Shown: positions 40,696 to 48,004 of the stretch, one piece after another
How the letters are laid out: each line of letters starts with the position of its first letter
How positions within the stretch are numbered: the stretch's first letter is position 1
Origin: Bin87 sp026710825
GTDB lineage: Bacteria > Chloroflexota > Dehalococcoidia > Lucifugimonadales > UBA3495
DNA: 64,000 bases
Direction: 5' to 3'
Assembly (NCBI GenBank): GCA_965232815.1
Contig: OZ247427.1
Coordinates: 2,976,001-3,040,000, forward strand
Notes under the pieces: model-generated
Database searches by the model: none
The model's input: only the letters and a program-made list of their open reading frames with translations
Told to the model about the DNA's origin: nothing
Position numbers and translations under genes: made by a program

Positions 40696-40714
40696 ATTGT
40701 CATATGTTGACAAT
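40696..40714. promoter_or_regulatory. Operator-like palindrome
   Basis: ATTGTCA (40696-40702), TATGT and TGACAAT (40708-40714): a perfect 7-bp inverted repeat with a 5-base centre, immediately upstream of the -35 box of the putative regulator gene. The size and spacing fit a dimeric helix-turn-helix protein. Confidence 0.6.
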
Positions 40715-40810
40715 GAACTCAGTCAAACGACATGGGGGCGGAACGACAGTCCGCCCCCGTTGCAATGACTTTCCGGTTTGACACCCAATCAAAGTTGAGT
40801 GTCCGGTTCG

Positions 40811-41809
40811 TTAGCCCTCGTCCTGGGGACCGAAGGGGACGATACCTGGAATCCACCATTTCTCCCAGGAATCGTCGATTTTGTCCTGGAAGAATTTGAG
40901 GTCCTCTTCCGTCAGGTGCGCGAAACGACCCTGCCTTTGGAGGTAATCGGTAACGGGTTTGCGAGGGCGGATTCCACGGGCTATCGCTCGCGACGGCCCG
41001 TTCAGAACGAGTTCCCCATCCATGATTTCGTACTGCACCCAGATGCCGGTCTCGACAGCCAGCATGCCCAGTTCGTGGGAGTACTTGGGGTCGTAGTCCC
41101 AACCCTTGGGGCACGGGTCGATACTGTGGATGAAGGTGGGGCCGCCGATGGTGAGGGCCCGGCGAATCTTGTTGGTGAAGTCCGGCCCGTAGGAGCCGCA
41201 AGCAGTGGCGACATACCGGACGTCGGGATGGCCGGCCGCGAGCATGGGGACCGTGTTCTTCTTCCAACGGCGGTTCATGATGCGGTGGACCTTGCCGGGG
41301 GGCGAGAACGTGGAGTTTGCGCCCCAGGGGCTAGATCCGGACACCTGGATATCGGTGTTGGCGTAGGACTCGTTGTCGTAGCAGAGGATGAGCAGGTTGT
41401 ATTCATCGTGTTGCAGGGCCGCGGAAATGGCGGACAGGCCCATGTCGACACCACCGCCGTCGCCACAGAACGCGATGACGTTGATGGGTTCTTCCTGCAT
41501 CTTGCCCTTGCGCATCAGGGAGGCGAGGCCAGCCGCGGTACCGGTGGCGGCAGAACCGCTGGATCCCAATTGAGTGTGCATCCACGGCACGACCCAGGGG
41601 GTGCTGTAGTAGGTGGTGTTGGCGACGTACATGCAGCCAGTGCTGCCGACCACGATGGTACGCGGCCCAGCAGCCTTGATCATGAGCCGCATTACGAGGG
41701 CGGACTCGCAACCCTGACAGGTACGGTGGCCGGAGGTGAAGCCCTCGAACACCGGGATCTGTTTGACGCCCCTAACCTGAGGGAGGTCCTGGGTGATCAT
41801 AGTAGTCAT
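40811..41809 (-). CDS. porB: 2-oxoacid:ferredoxin oxidoreductase, beta subunit
   Basis: A 332-residue ThDP-binding beta subunit of a pyruvate or related 2-oxoacid:ferredoxin oxidoreductase. It has the TCQGCESALVMRLMIKAAGP start with cluster cysteines, STGCMYVANTTYYSTPW, the Mg-ThDP motif FCGDGGGVDMGLSAISAALQ with the later YDNESYANTDIQ, and HSIDPCPKGWDYDP. These match porB. The start at 41809 has GGAGAG five bases upstream. The stop of porA is 11 bases before it. The substrate (pyruvate, 2-oxobutyrate or other) cannot be set from sequence. Confidence 0.9.
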   Translation of the reverse strand: MTTMITQDLPQVRGVKQIPVFEGFTSGHRTCQGCESALVMRLMIKAAGPRTIVVGSTGCMYVANTTYYSTPWVVPWMHTQLGSSGSAATGTAAGLASLMRKGKMQEEPINVIAFCGDGGGVDMGLSAISAALQHDEYNLLILCYDNESYANTDIQVSGSSPWGANSTFSPPGKVHRIMNRRWKKNTVPMLAAGHPDVRYVATACGSYGPDFTNKIRRALTIGGPTFIHSIDPCPKGWDYDPKYSHELGMLAVETGIWVQYEIMDGELVLNGPSRAIARGIRPRKPVTDYLQRQGRFAHLTEEDLKFFQDKIDDSWEKWWIPGIVPFGPQDEG

Positions 41810-41819
41810 AGCGGCTCTC

Positions 41820-43037
41820 CTATTCGCGGACACCTATCCAGGTGTTGATTTGCTTGACCTTGCCGGCGTCGATGGAATCCTGTGCCATCTGAGCCATTTC
41901 TTCAACGTCCCGCACCAGAACCTCTCGGCCCCCGAGGCCGGCGATGAAGCTCTGCGCCAGCGGGCGCTGGTCCAATTCGTACAATGCGGAGCGAACTTCG
42001 TTGAACAGCACGCCGCCGTAAGAGGGCGAGCCGTAGGAATAGTCGCGGTCGACTATCGCCACAGCCTTGCACCCGCTGAGGGCCTCGCGGATCTCGTCGG
42101 TAGCGAACGGCCGGAAGAACTTGACGCGGACGAACCCGACCTTTTTGCCCTGCTCGCGCATGCGTCGGACGGCCACGCGCACCGGCATCGCCAGAGTTCC
42201 CATACCCACGAAGATAATGTCGGCGTCTTCGGTCATGTATTCTTCGATGAACGGGCTGGGGTCGCCGCGGCCGAAGAGCTGCTTGAACTCTTCGTAGGCT
42301 TCTTTGATCACGTCGCTGCAACGGCGCATTGCGTCGTCGGTTTGGCGGCGGATCTCCATGAGCCAGTCTTCATTGACCTGGGGCGCGACGGTGATCGGGT
42401 TATCGGGGTGCAGCTGGAGGCGTCCACGATCATACTGCGGCAAGAACTGGTCCACCTGTTCCTGGGTAGGAACATTTACGATGGCCTGGGAGTGGGTGAG
42501 GAACGACCCGTCGCAGGAGATAGCGGCGGGAAGGAAGACCCTAGGATCTTCGGCGACACGCCAAGCCAGGAGGGCGGTGTCCAGCGCTTCCTGCGCGGTG
42601 CCGACCCAGTAGAGCATCCAGCCCAGGTCGCGTACGGCCATGGCATCGTTGTGCTCGACGCCGAAGGCGCCGGGATCGTCCAAGGCGCGGTTACCCACCA
42701 TGGCAACCACCGGAAGGCGGAGGCCCGCAGTGACGGTGATCGCCTCAAAGGCATAGAACCAGCCCACGCCGCTGGATCCGCAGAAGGTCCGCGCGCCAAC
42801 GGCAGAGGCATGTTTGACGATTTCGAACTGGGAGTGCTCGCTCTCGGCGACGATGAAGTCGCAGTCGAACGCTCCATCGGCCTTCAGCTTGGATACATAC
42901 TGCATCACGGTATCGTAGGGCCGAATGGGGTATGCGGTGATCACGTCGACGTCGGCCATCGCACAGGCGATGGCGATCGCTTCGCTGCCGCTGATGAGCT
43001 CCTCACGCTCGGTCTGGTAGAGAGTTTCGGTAGCCAT
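41820..43037 (-). CDS. porA: 2-oxoacid:ferredoxin oxidoreductase, alpha subunit
   Basis: A 405-residue alpha subunit carrying the pyrimidine-binding and transketolase C-terminal-like domains. Visible are ISGSEAIAIACAMADVDVITAYPIRPYDTVMQYVS with the activating Glu, VAESEHSQFEIVKHASAVGARTFCGSSGVG, VLPAAISCDGSFLTHS, and the C-terminal VKFFRPFATDEIREALSGCKAVAIVDRDYSYGSPSYGG. Its stop precedes porB and its start overlaps the fused gamma-delta gene by one base (43037), so all three are co-translated. Together they form a CoA-acylating enzyme that reduces ferredoxin. Confidence 0.93.
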   Translation of the reverse strand: MATETLYQTEREELISGSEAIAIACAMADVDVITAYPIRPYDTVMQYVSKLKADGAFDCDFIVAESEHSQFEIVKHASAVGARTFCGSSGVGWFYAFEAITVTAGLRLPVVAMVGNRALDDPGAFGVEHNDAMAVRDLGWMLYWVGTAQEALDTALLAWRVAEDPRVFLPAAISCDGSFLTHSQAIVNVPTQEQVDQFLPQYDRGRLQLHPDNPITVAPQVNEDWLMEIRRQTDDAMRRCSDVIKEAYEEFKQLFGRGDPSPFIEEYMTEDADIIFVGMGTLAMPVRVAVRRMREQGKKVGFVRVKFFRPFATDEIREALSGCKAVAIVDRDYSYGSPSYGGVLFNEVRSALYELDQRPLAQSFIAGLGGREVLVRDVEEMAQMAQDSIDAGKVKQINTWIGVRE

Positions 43038-44248
43038 TAGTCATCGTCTCCGGTCAGAGCAACTTCCGATTCGGACTCGTAAACGCCGGGGCTATGGTAG
43101 CCGTGGCTGCGGGTTGAGTCCTTATCCTTCTGTATCTGGATCAATTCGGCCATCCAGTTATGGTAGCCGTCCTTGTCCCGGGTCCAATGCTCGTATTGGC
43201 TATTGTTGTCGTTGAACTCGGCTTCGTTGACCATGGTGATGCAGTCCGGCACCGGGCAAACGGCTTCGCACACCGCGCAACCACAACAGGCTTCCATGTT
43301 GGCGTCGTAAAGCCCATCGGGCGTCACGTCGAAGCAGGTGTCGGGACACTGGAGCCAGCACAACGTGCACTTGATGCAGGTGTCAAAGTTGATAACGGGG
43401 CGCATGGCGCGGGTGCTGAACTTCTTGAACACGGAGTTGCGAGTTGGCTCGTAGCCCTGGGGCAAGATGGAAGGCGTATTGATTGGATCGTAGTTGTCTC
43501 CCAGCGAACCACCGCGGAATCCGCCACCCTCTTCGATTCCCCTGATCACCAAGCCCTCTTCCATCGACTTCCAACCGGGGAGGTCGAAGCTGAAAGGTTC
43601 GTCATCGCTGCCTTCGCCGGGTTCAACGGGGCGGGAGGTCAAGCGATCGTAGGTGTTGCGGGCGGACGTTGCTTTCAAGCCACCCCAACCCTGATCTTCC
43701 AAAGCGGCGACCATGGAGTCCAGGCTGACCAATTCGGGGCAAACCTTGGCCAACGCGCCGAGGATGCGCACATCGGTATGGTCATCCTTGTAGACCCACA
43801 AGCCTGAGTAGCTGGTGGAAGCGGGGATGATCGCGAGGTTATAAGCAGAATCTTTCTGATGAATGTCCTCGATGAGGGCGTCCGCGGCTTGCCGCGAAGT
43901 CACAATCAAGGTTCCGCCCGGCTTGGTCAGGGCGTTGATCGGCTGAAGGCCGTACCAGGCCCAGGACTCAATCCCTTTGCACATGGTGTCGTCAACGTTG
44001 ATGGTGACGTCCACTTCACGTGCTTCATATACGGCCAGATTTTCTTCGAGTTCTTCTGGGCTGTCGGATACGATGGCGAACTGTTTGGCGGGAATGCCGT
44101 TGCGTTCCGGCGAGTCGCCATAGCGGCCAAAAGCGGTGCCTATTTTGCCTTCCTTGCGGGCGGCAAAAACGATGCTGCGGACGATGTTCCGGGCCAAGGT
44201 TTTCTGAAAAATCCCCCGGTACACCACCTCCACTGCCACTGTGCTCAT
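43037..44248 (-). CDS. porGD: 2-oxoacid:ferredoxin oxidoreductase, fused gamma and delta subunits
   Basis: A 403-residue fusion. Residues 1 to about 190 are the gamma subunit (VYRGIFQKTLARNIVRSIVFAARKEGK, AFGRYGDSPERNG and VTSRQAADALI). After a linker of about 100 residues, the C-terminal delta part has two [4Fe-4S] motifs: CIKCTLCWLQCPDTC and CCGCAVCEAVCPVPDC. Separate gamma and delta genes are more common. An extended -10 (TGCTATAAT) and a strong GAGGAGG site precede the ATG, making it the first gene of the por operon. The electrons would go from the ThDP subunit through these clusters to ferredoxin. Confidence 0.9.
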   Translation of the reverse strand: MSTVAVEVVYRGIFQKTLARNIVRSIVFAARKEGKIGTAFGRYGDSPERNGIPAKQFAIVSDSPEELEENLAVYEAREVDVTINVDDTMCKGIESWAWYGLQPINALTKPGGTLIVTSRQAADALIEDIHQKDSAYNLAIIPASTSYSGLWVYKDDHTDVRILGALAKVCPELVSLDSMVAALEDQGWGGLKATSARNTYDRLTSRPVEPGEGSDDEPFSFDLPGWKSMEEGLVIRGIEEGGGFRGGSLGDNYDPINTPSILPQGYEPTRNSVFKKFSTRAMRPVINFDTCIKCTLCWLQCPDTCFDVTPDGLYDANMEACCGCAVCEAVCPVPDCITMVNEAEFNDNNSQYEHWTRDKDGYHNWMAELIQIQKDKDSTRSHGYHSPGVYESESEVALTGDDD

Positions 44249-44280
44249 TTCTGGGAGGCCTCCTCGGTGATTGATGCGGC

Positions 44281-44289
44281 ATTATAGCA
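44281..44289 (-). promoter_or_regulatory. Extended -10 promoter for the por operon
   Basis: On the minus strand TGCTATAAT (44289-44281), a consensus extended -10. No good -35 is present. Transcription would begin near 44274. Confidence 0.65.
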
Positions 44290-44444
44290 CGGTACAGGGC
44301 GTGATCACCGTTGCTCTTTATGAGGACGCTCACACGCGCACATTAGTCAATTTGGGACGGCGGGAGGCACCGTTCCGGGGTCGGAACGCGCAAACGCCGT
44401 ATGGTACACTGCCCAGCGATTTCCCCGAACGAGGAGCGTTGCCC

Positions 44445-46139
44445 ATGCCCCAGAGGATGAAAGCCGGCGAAGCTGTTATCGAACTGCTGCAGCAGGAAGG
44501 TGTCAGCAAGATTTTCGGGATCGTCGGATCGTCGTTCCTTGACGTTCTTGACCCGTTGTACGACCGCGACGACATGGAATTCGTCGGGGTGCGGCACGAG
44601 CAGGGAGCAGCGTTGATGGCCGACGGGTACAGCCGCATCTCAGGGGCGCCGTCGGTATGCCTGGTCACCAATGGACCAGGCGTGTTGAATCTTACCTATG
44701 GCATCGGGTCCGCATACGTGGCGCATTCTCCGGTGGTAGTGCTGGCGCCGTCCGCGTCGCGAGACCATCAGCATCTCGATTCTACGCAAGAATTCGACCA
44801 GGTCGCGTTGTTTGAGCCCATCACCAAGGCGAGCTTTTCCATAAATAAGGTAGAGCGCCTCCCCGACGCGTTGCGTCAGGCGTTCCGAATCGCCACCTCG
44901 GGAAAGATGGGGCCGGTACTGGTGGATATTCCCCGCGACCTCCTGCCGGGCGCCGAGGTCGACCTGGACCTGTTGGCTCCCAGCGCATATCGCACCGGAC
45001 AAGGACGCTCTCGTGGGGACCGCGCGCAGGTGGAAGCGGCAGCCCGGGAGATCCTGTCGGCGCAACGACCGGTGATTATCGCTGGCGGCGGAGTCGAATG
45101 GAGCCTGGCGGACCAGCCGGTAACACGGCTTGCGGAACTCACCGGCGCGCCCATCGTCACGTCCTACGGGCGAGCGGACGCTGTGCCGAACGACCATCCC
45201 AACTACCTCGGCCACCTGGGTCGCCTCGGAGCACAGGAAGCTATTGATGCGGTACAGAACGCCGACGTAATCGTTGCAGCCGGTACCCGTCTCGGCCAGT
45301 CGACAACCTTCTACGACCATCGTTTTATACCTGCAGATGCGCGCATCGTGCACATCGAGATTGATCCAAAGGAGATCGGACGCATCTATCCCATCACGGT
45401 GGGCGTTGAAGGAGACGTAGGCGCAGTTGTGGAAGAGATCAATGCCATCGTCGCGGAGGCTGAATTGCGGCCCGACGCAGAGTGGTCCGGTCGCGTGGCC
45501 GCCTGGAACTCAGCGCGCGCCGCCCGTCTTAACGCTGAGGCAACCCTGACCGGCGACTACATCAAGCCTCAAAGGGTGTACGCGGAATTGCGCAAAGTGA
45601 TGCCGCGGAATGCGATCGTGGCGCTGGATGCGGGCCTGGCGCCCAACTTCGGCCAGGACCGCCTGAACTACTACCAACCGCGAAGCCTGATCATGGCGTT
45701 GGACCTGGGCGGGTTGGGATTCAGCTTCCCAGCATCGATCGGCGCGAACTTCGCGGCACCGGACCGACCGGTGGTGAATTTCAATGGCGACGGCGGTTTC
45801 CTGTTCAACGCGCAGGAATTTGAAACTGCGGTGCGTTACGGACTGAAAAACATCTCGGTGGTGATGAACAACGACTGCTGGGGGTCCGAGAAGGCCTATC
45901 AGAAATACGCGTTCAACGAACGGTACGTGGGCGCGGACACTGTCAACCCCAGGTTCGACCGGTACGCGGAGTTGTTTGGCGGCGCGGGTTTTTATGTCGA
46001 CCGGCCCGAAGATATAGCGAACGCGTTTGCGGAGGCGCTGGCGGTCGACGGCCCCAGCATCATCGAGATTCCCACCGACCCGGACGAGATGCCTCGACCG
46101 GCCCGCCTGGCCGAGGTTCAGTCCCACACGTCAGGTTGA
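44445..46139 (+). CDS. ThDP-dependent enzyme, acetolactate synthase/sulfoacetaldehyde acetyltransferase-like
   Basis: A 564-residue three-domain ThDP enzyme. PYR domain: GVSKIFGIVGSSFLDVLDPL and GVRHEQGAALMADGYSRISGAP with the activating Glu; central FAD-like domain: RPVIIAGGGVEWS and IVTSYGRADAVPNDHPNYLG; PP domain: FNGDGGFLFNAQEFETAVRYGLKNISVVMNNDCWGSEKAYQ. The start and the FGIVGS motif resemble sulfoacetaldehyde acetyltransferase, but the true substrate is uncertain. The ATG at 44445 follows GAGGAGC by eight bases; an upstream frame to 44271 is not needed. Its TGA overlaps the DUF971 ATG (TGATG). Confidence 0.87.
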   Translation: MPQRMKAGEAVIELLQQEGVSKIFGIVGSSFLDVLDPLYDRDDMEFVGVRHEQGAALMADGYSRISGAPSVCLVTNGPGVLNLTYGIGSAYVAHSPVVVLAPSASRDHQHLDSTQEFDQVALFEPITKASFSINKVERLPDALRQAFRIATSGKMGPVLVDIPRDLLPGAEVDLDLLAPSAYRTGQGRSRGDRAQVEAAAREILSAQRPVIIAGGGVEWSLADQPVTRLAELTGAPIVTSYGRADAVPNDHPNYLGHLGRLGAQEAIDAVQNADVIVAAGTRLGQSTTFYDHRFIPADARIVHIEIDPKEIGRIYPITVGVEGDVGAVVEEINAIVAEAELRPDAEWSGRVAAWNSARAARLNAEATLTGDYIKPQRVYAELRKVMPRNAIVALDAGLAPNFGQDRLNYYQPRSLIMALDLGGLGFSFPASIGANFAAPDRPVVNFNGDGGFLFNAQEFETAVRYGLKNISVVMNNDCWGSEKAYQKYAFNERYVGADTVNPRFDRYAELFGGAGFYVDRPEDIANAFAEALAVDGPSIIEIPTDPDEMPRPARLAEVQSHTSG

Positions 46140-46486
46140 TGCGCCAAATGATGACCTACGACAACATCAAAGCCGTTGACGTTGATATCTCCGGGGCGTC
46201 CGTGATCATCAACTGGGATGACGGGCATCGCGGGATATATCCCCACAGGATGCTTCGCCTACGCTGCCCCTGCGCCTCCTGTGTGGAGGAGATGACAGGG
46301 CGAGAACTCCTGGATCCCGACAGCGTGCCGCAGGATGTGCGGGCCCTGGACCAAATGGCGGTTGGGCAGTATGCCGTGCAGTTCCTGTGGAGCGACGCCC
46401 ACTACACAGGCATCTACACCTACCGGGTTTTGCGGGCGGCCTGCACCTGCATCGCGTGCGCAGAGGCGCGAGCCAGCCGGGCTTAG
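46139..46486 (+). CDS. DUF971 (gamma-butyrobetaine hydroxylase-like N-terminal) protein
   Basis: A 115-residue member of the DUF971 family, related to the N-terminal domain of gamma-butyrobetaine hydroxylase and to proteins near iron-sulfur assembly genes. Typical blocks are IINWDDGHRGIYPHRMLRLRCPCASCVEE and the FLWSDAHYTGIYTYRVLRAACTCIACAE end; each holds a C-x-C-x2-C cluster, which may bind zinc or iron. The chosen ATG at 46139 overlaps the preceding TGA, so translation is coupled; later in-frame Mets at 46148 and 46151 are possible. The three-base overlap with the FmdB gene is end-to-end. Confidence 0.85.
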   Translation: MRQMMTYDNIKAVDVDISGASVIINWDDGHRGIYPHRMLRLRCPCASCVEEMTGRELLDPDSVPQDVRALDQMAVGQYAVQFLWSDAHYTGIYTYRVLRAACTCIACAEARASRA

Positions 46487-46737
46487 CCGGCGGAAACGCC
46501 CGCGTCCTGTGGATCCGCTCCCGCCTGATCGTCCGAGTTGTCCCCTCTGAACGTGGTGGGACGGTTGCGCAATTTGGGAGCCGTGAAGGTATCGGACTTG
46601 AAAGAAAAGTTGGAAATCTGACGACTCGCCGGCGCGCCGCAGGTTTTGCATTCAATCGGATCATCCGCTCTCGACACCGGTCTGATGGACTCAAAATTCG
46701 CTCCGCAAGAGGAGCAACGGTACTCGTAAATCGGCAT
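46483..46737 (-). CDS. FmdB-type zinc ribbon protein
   Basis: An 84-residue regulator-like zinc ribbon. It begins MPIYEYRCSSCGANFESI and has a second CKTCGAP pair, the standard FmdB/CxxC_CXXC_SSSS pattern, with a disordered acidic tail. Its ATG at 46737 has GGAGGTGTCT upstream, a strong ribosome site; a longer frame to 46833 overlaps the divergent FAD oxidoreductase gene. Function is unknown for most members; some are linked to formamidase or other operon regulation. Confidence 0.87.
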   Translation of the reverse strand: MPIYEYRCSSCGANFESIRPVSRADDPIECKTCGAPASRQISNFSFKSDTFTAPKLRNRPTTFRGDNSDDQAGADPQDAGVSAG

Positions 46738-46801
46738 AGACACCTCCAGGTCGGAATTATATCCTAGCCAGCAACACGCCCAAAACACAGGACTGGAAAG
46801 C

Positions 46802-47926
46802 ATGACGAACAGAGCAACCGACGTGGTGATCATCGGTGGAGGCGCGGCGGGCGCCGGCGCCGCCTACTACCTGGGTCAACGTGGCATCAAGGTCACCATC
46901 CTTGAACGCGAGAGCATTGGCAGCAAGGCGTCCGGATTCAATGCCGGCGGGTTGAATCCGTTGGAGGGGCACGGCTGGCCGGAACCACTGCAGCCGATGG
47001 CGCTGCAATCATTCAACCTGCACCAGGACCTGTGGGGGTCGCTGCCGGGCCAGACCGGAATCGATTATCACGGCAGACTCTCATCGATTATCAAGGTGGC
47101 GTTGGACGAGAACGAGTTGCCGGAGTTGCGTGAGACTCTACAAATCTTCAACAACGCGCCGGAACCGGGATTCTCGGCGGAATGGCTGGAACGCGAAGAC
47201 GTGCTGGCGCTGGAGCCACGGGTAACTCCACATGCGCTGGCGGGGGTTCGGGCCGTGGGCAACGGGGCGCTGGACGGGCTGGAATTCACCGAAGCCCTAG
47301 GTGTCGCCGCCCAGCAGGTTGGAGCAGAGGTGGTTACAGGAACGGCGGTGGGACTCCGGCTTGGCAACGGTCGAGTCGAAGCCGTGGTAACCGACGACGG
47401 TGAAATCCCGTGCGGAGCGCTGTTGATCGCCGCAGGACCCTGGTGCCGCAACGCCGAACCATGGTTGGACATAGCGATTCCGGTAGATCCTCTGAAGGGC
47501 CAGATCATCAGGATGAAACCGGACGGACCCGGACTTGACCATGAACTGACCGGCGGCGGCAGTTCGATGTACAACAAACCGGACGGACTGATCTGGTGCG
47601 GCGCGACCGAGGAAGAGGCCGGTTTCGACCTGTCGCTGACTGACGAGGCCAGGGAGAGCGTCACGGCAAAGGCGATGCGGCTGATGCCGTCGCTGGCCAA
47701 CGCAGAGGTCGCGCTGCACACCGCTTGCCTGCGTCCGGTCACGCCGGACTGGCTGCCCATTGTGGGCCAGGCACCCGGCTGGGAGAACGTCTACATATGC
47801 ACGGGCGGCCAGAAGAAAGGCATCCTCCTGGGGCCCGCTATGTCGAAAGGAATAGCGGACATCATCGCCGACGGTGAAACCGGCATCAGCCTGGATGGAT
47901 GCGACCCGGCACGGTTCAACTCGTAG
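46802..47926 (+). CDS. FAD-dependent oxidoreductase (DAO family)
   Basis: A 374-residue flavoprotein of the D-amino-acid oxidase/glycine oxidase/sarcosine oxidase family. The FAD Rossmann motif is DVVIIGGGAAGAGAAYYLGQRGIKVTILERE (residues about 7-37), followed by the GSKASGFNAGGLNP FAD-contact loop and the C-terminal LRPVTPDWLPIVGQAPGWENVYICTGGQKKGILLGPAMSKGIADII block, which is diagnostic. The product would be an imino acid or related compound with release of hydrogen peroxide or electron transfer to a quinone. It lies between the divergent FmdB gene and the double CoA transferase. Confidence 0.9.
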   Translation: MTNRATDVVIIGGGAAGAGAAYYLGQRGIKVTILERESIGSKASGFNAGGLNPLEGHGWPEPLQPMALQSFNLHQDLWGSLPGQTGIDYHGRLSSIIKVALDENELPELRETLQIFNNAPEPGFSAEWLEREDVLALEPRVTPHALAGVRAVGNGALDGLEFTEALGVAAQQVGAEVVTGTAVGLRLGNGRVEAVVTDDGEIPCGALLIAAGPWCRNAEPWLDIAIPVDPLKGQIIRMKPDGPGLDHELTGGGSSMYNKPDGLIWCGATEEEAGFDLSLTDEARESVTAKAMRLMPSLANAEVALHTACLRPVTPDWLPIVGQAPGWENVYICTGGQKKGILLGPAMSKGIADIIADGETGISLDGCDPARFNS

Positions 47927-48004
47927 CCTGGGCGCTTCCGGGACCAAAACATTAAGCTGAGCTTAGAGGCTCGCGAAACCTGATTGGATTAGGAGATTGA
48001 TTCC

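Noticed and set aside
41793..43040. A 415-residue frame opposite porA
   Set aside because: It is the mirror of a well-supported oxidoreductase gene.
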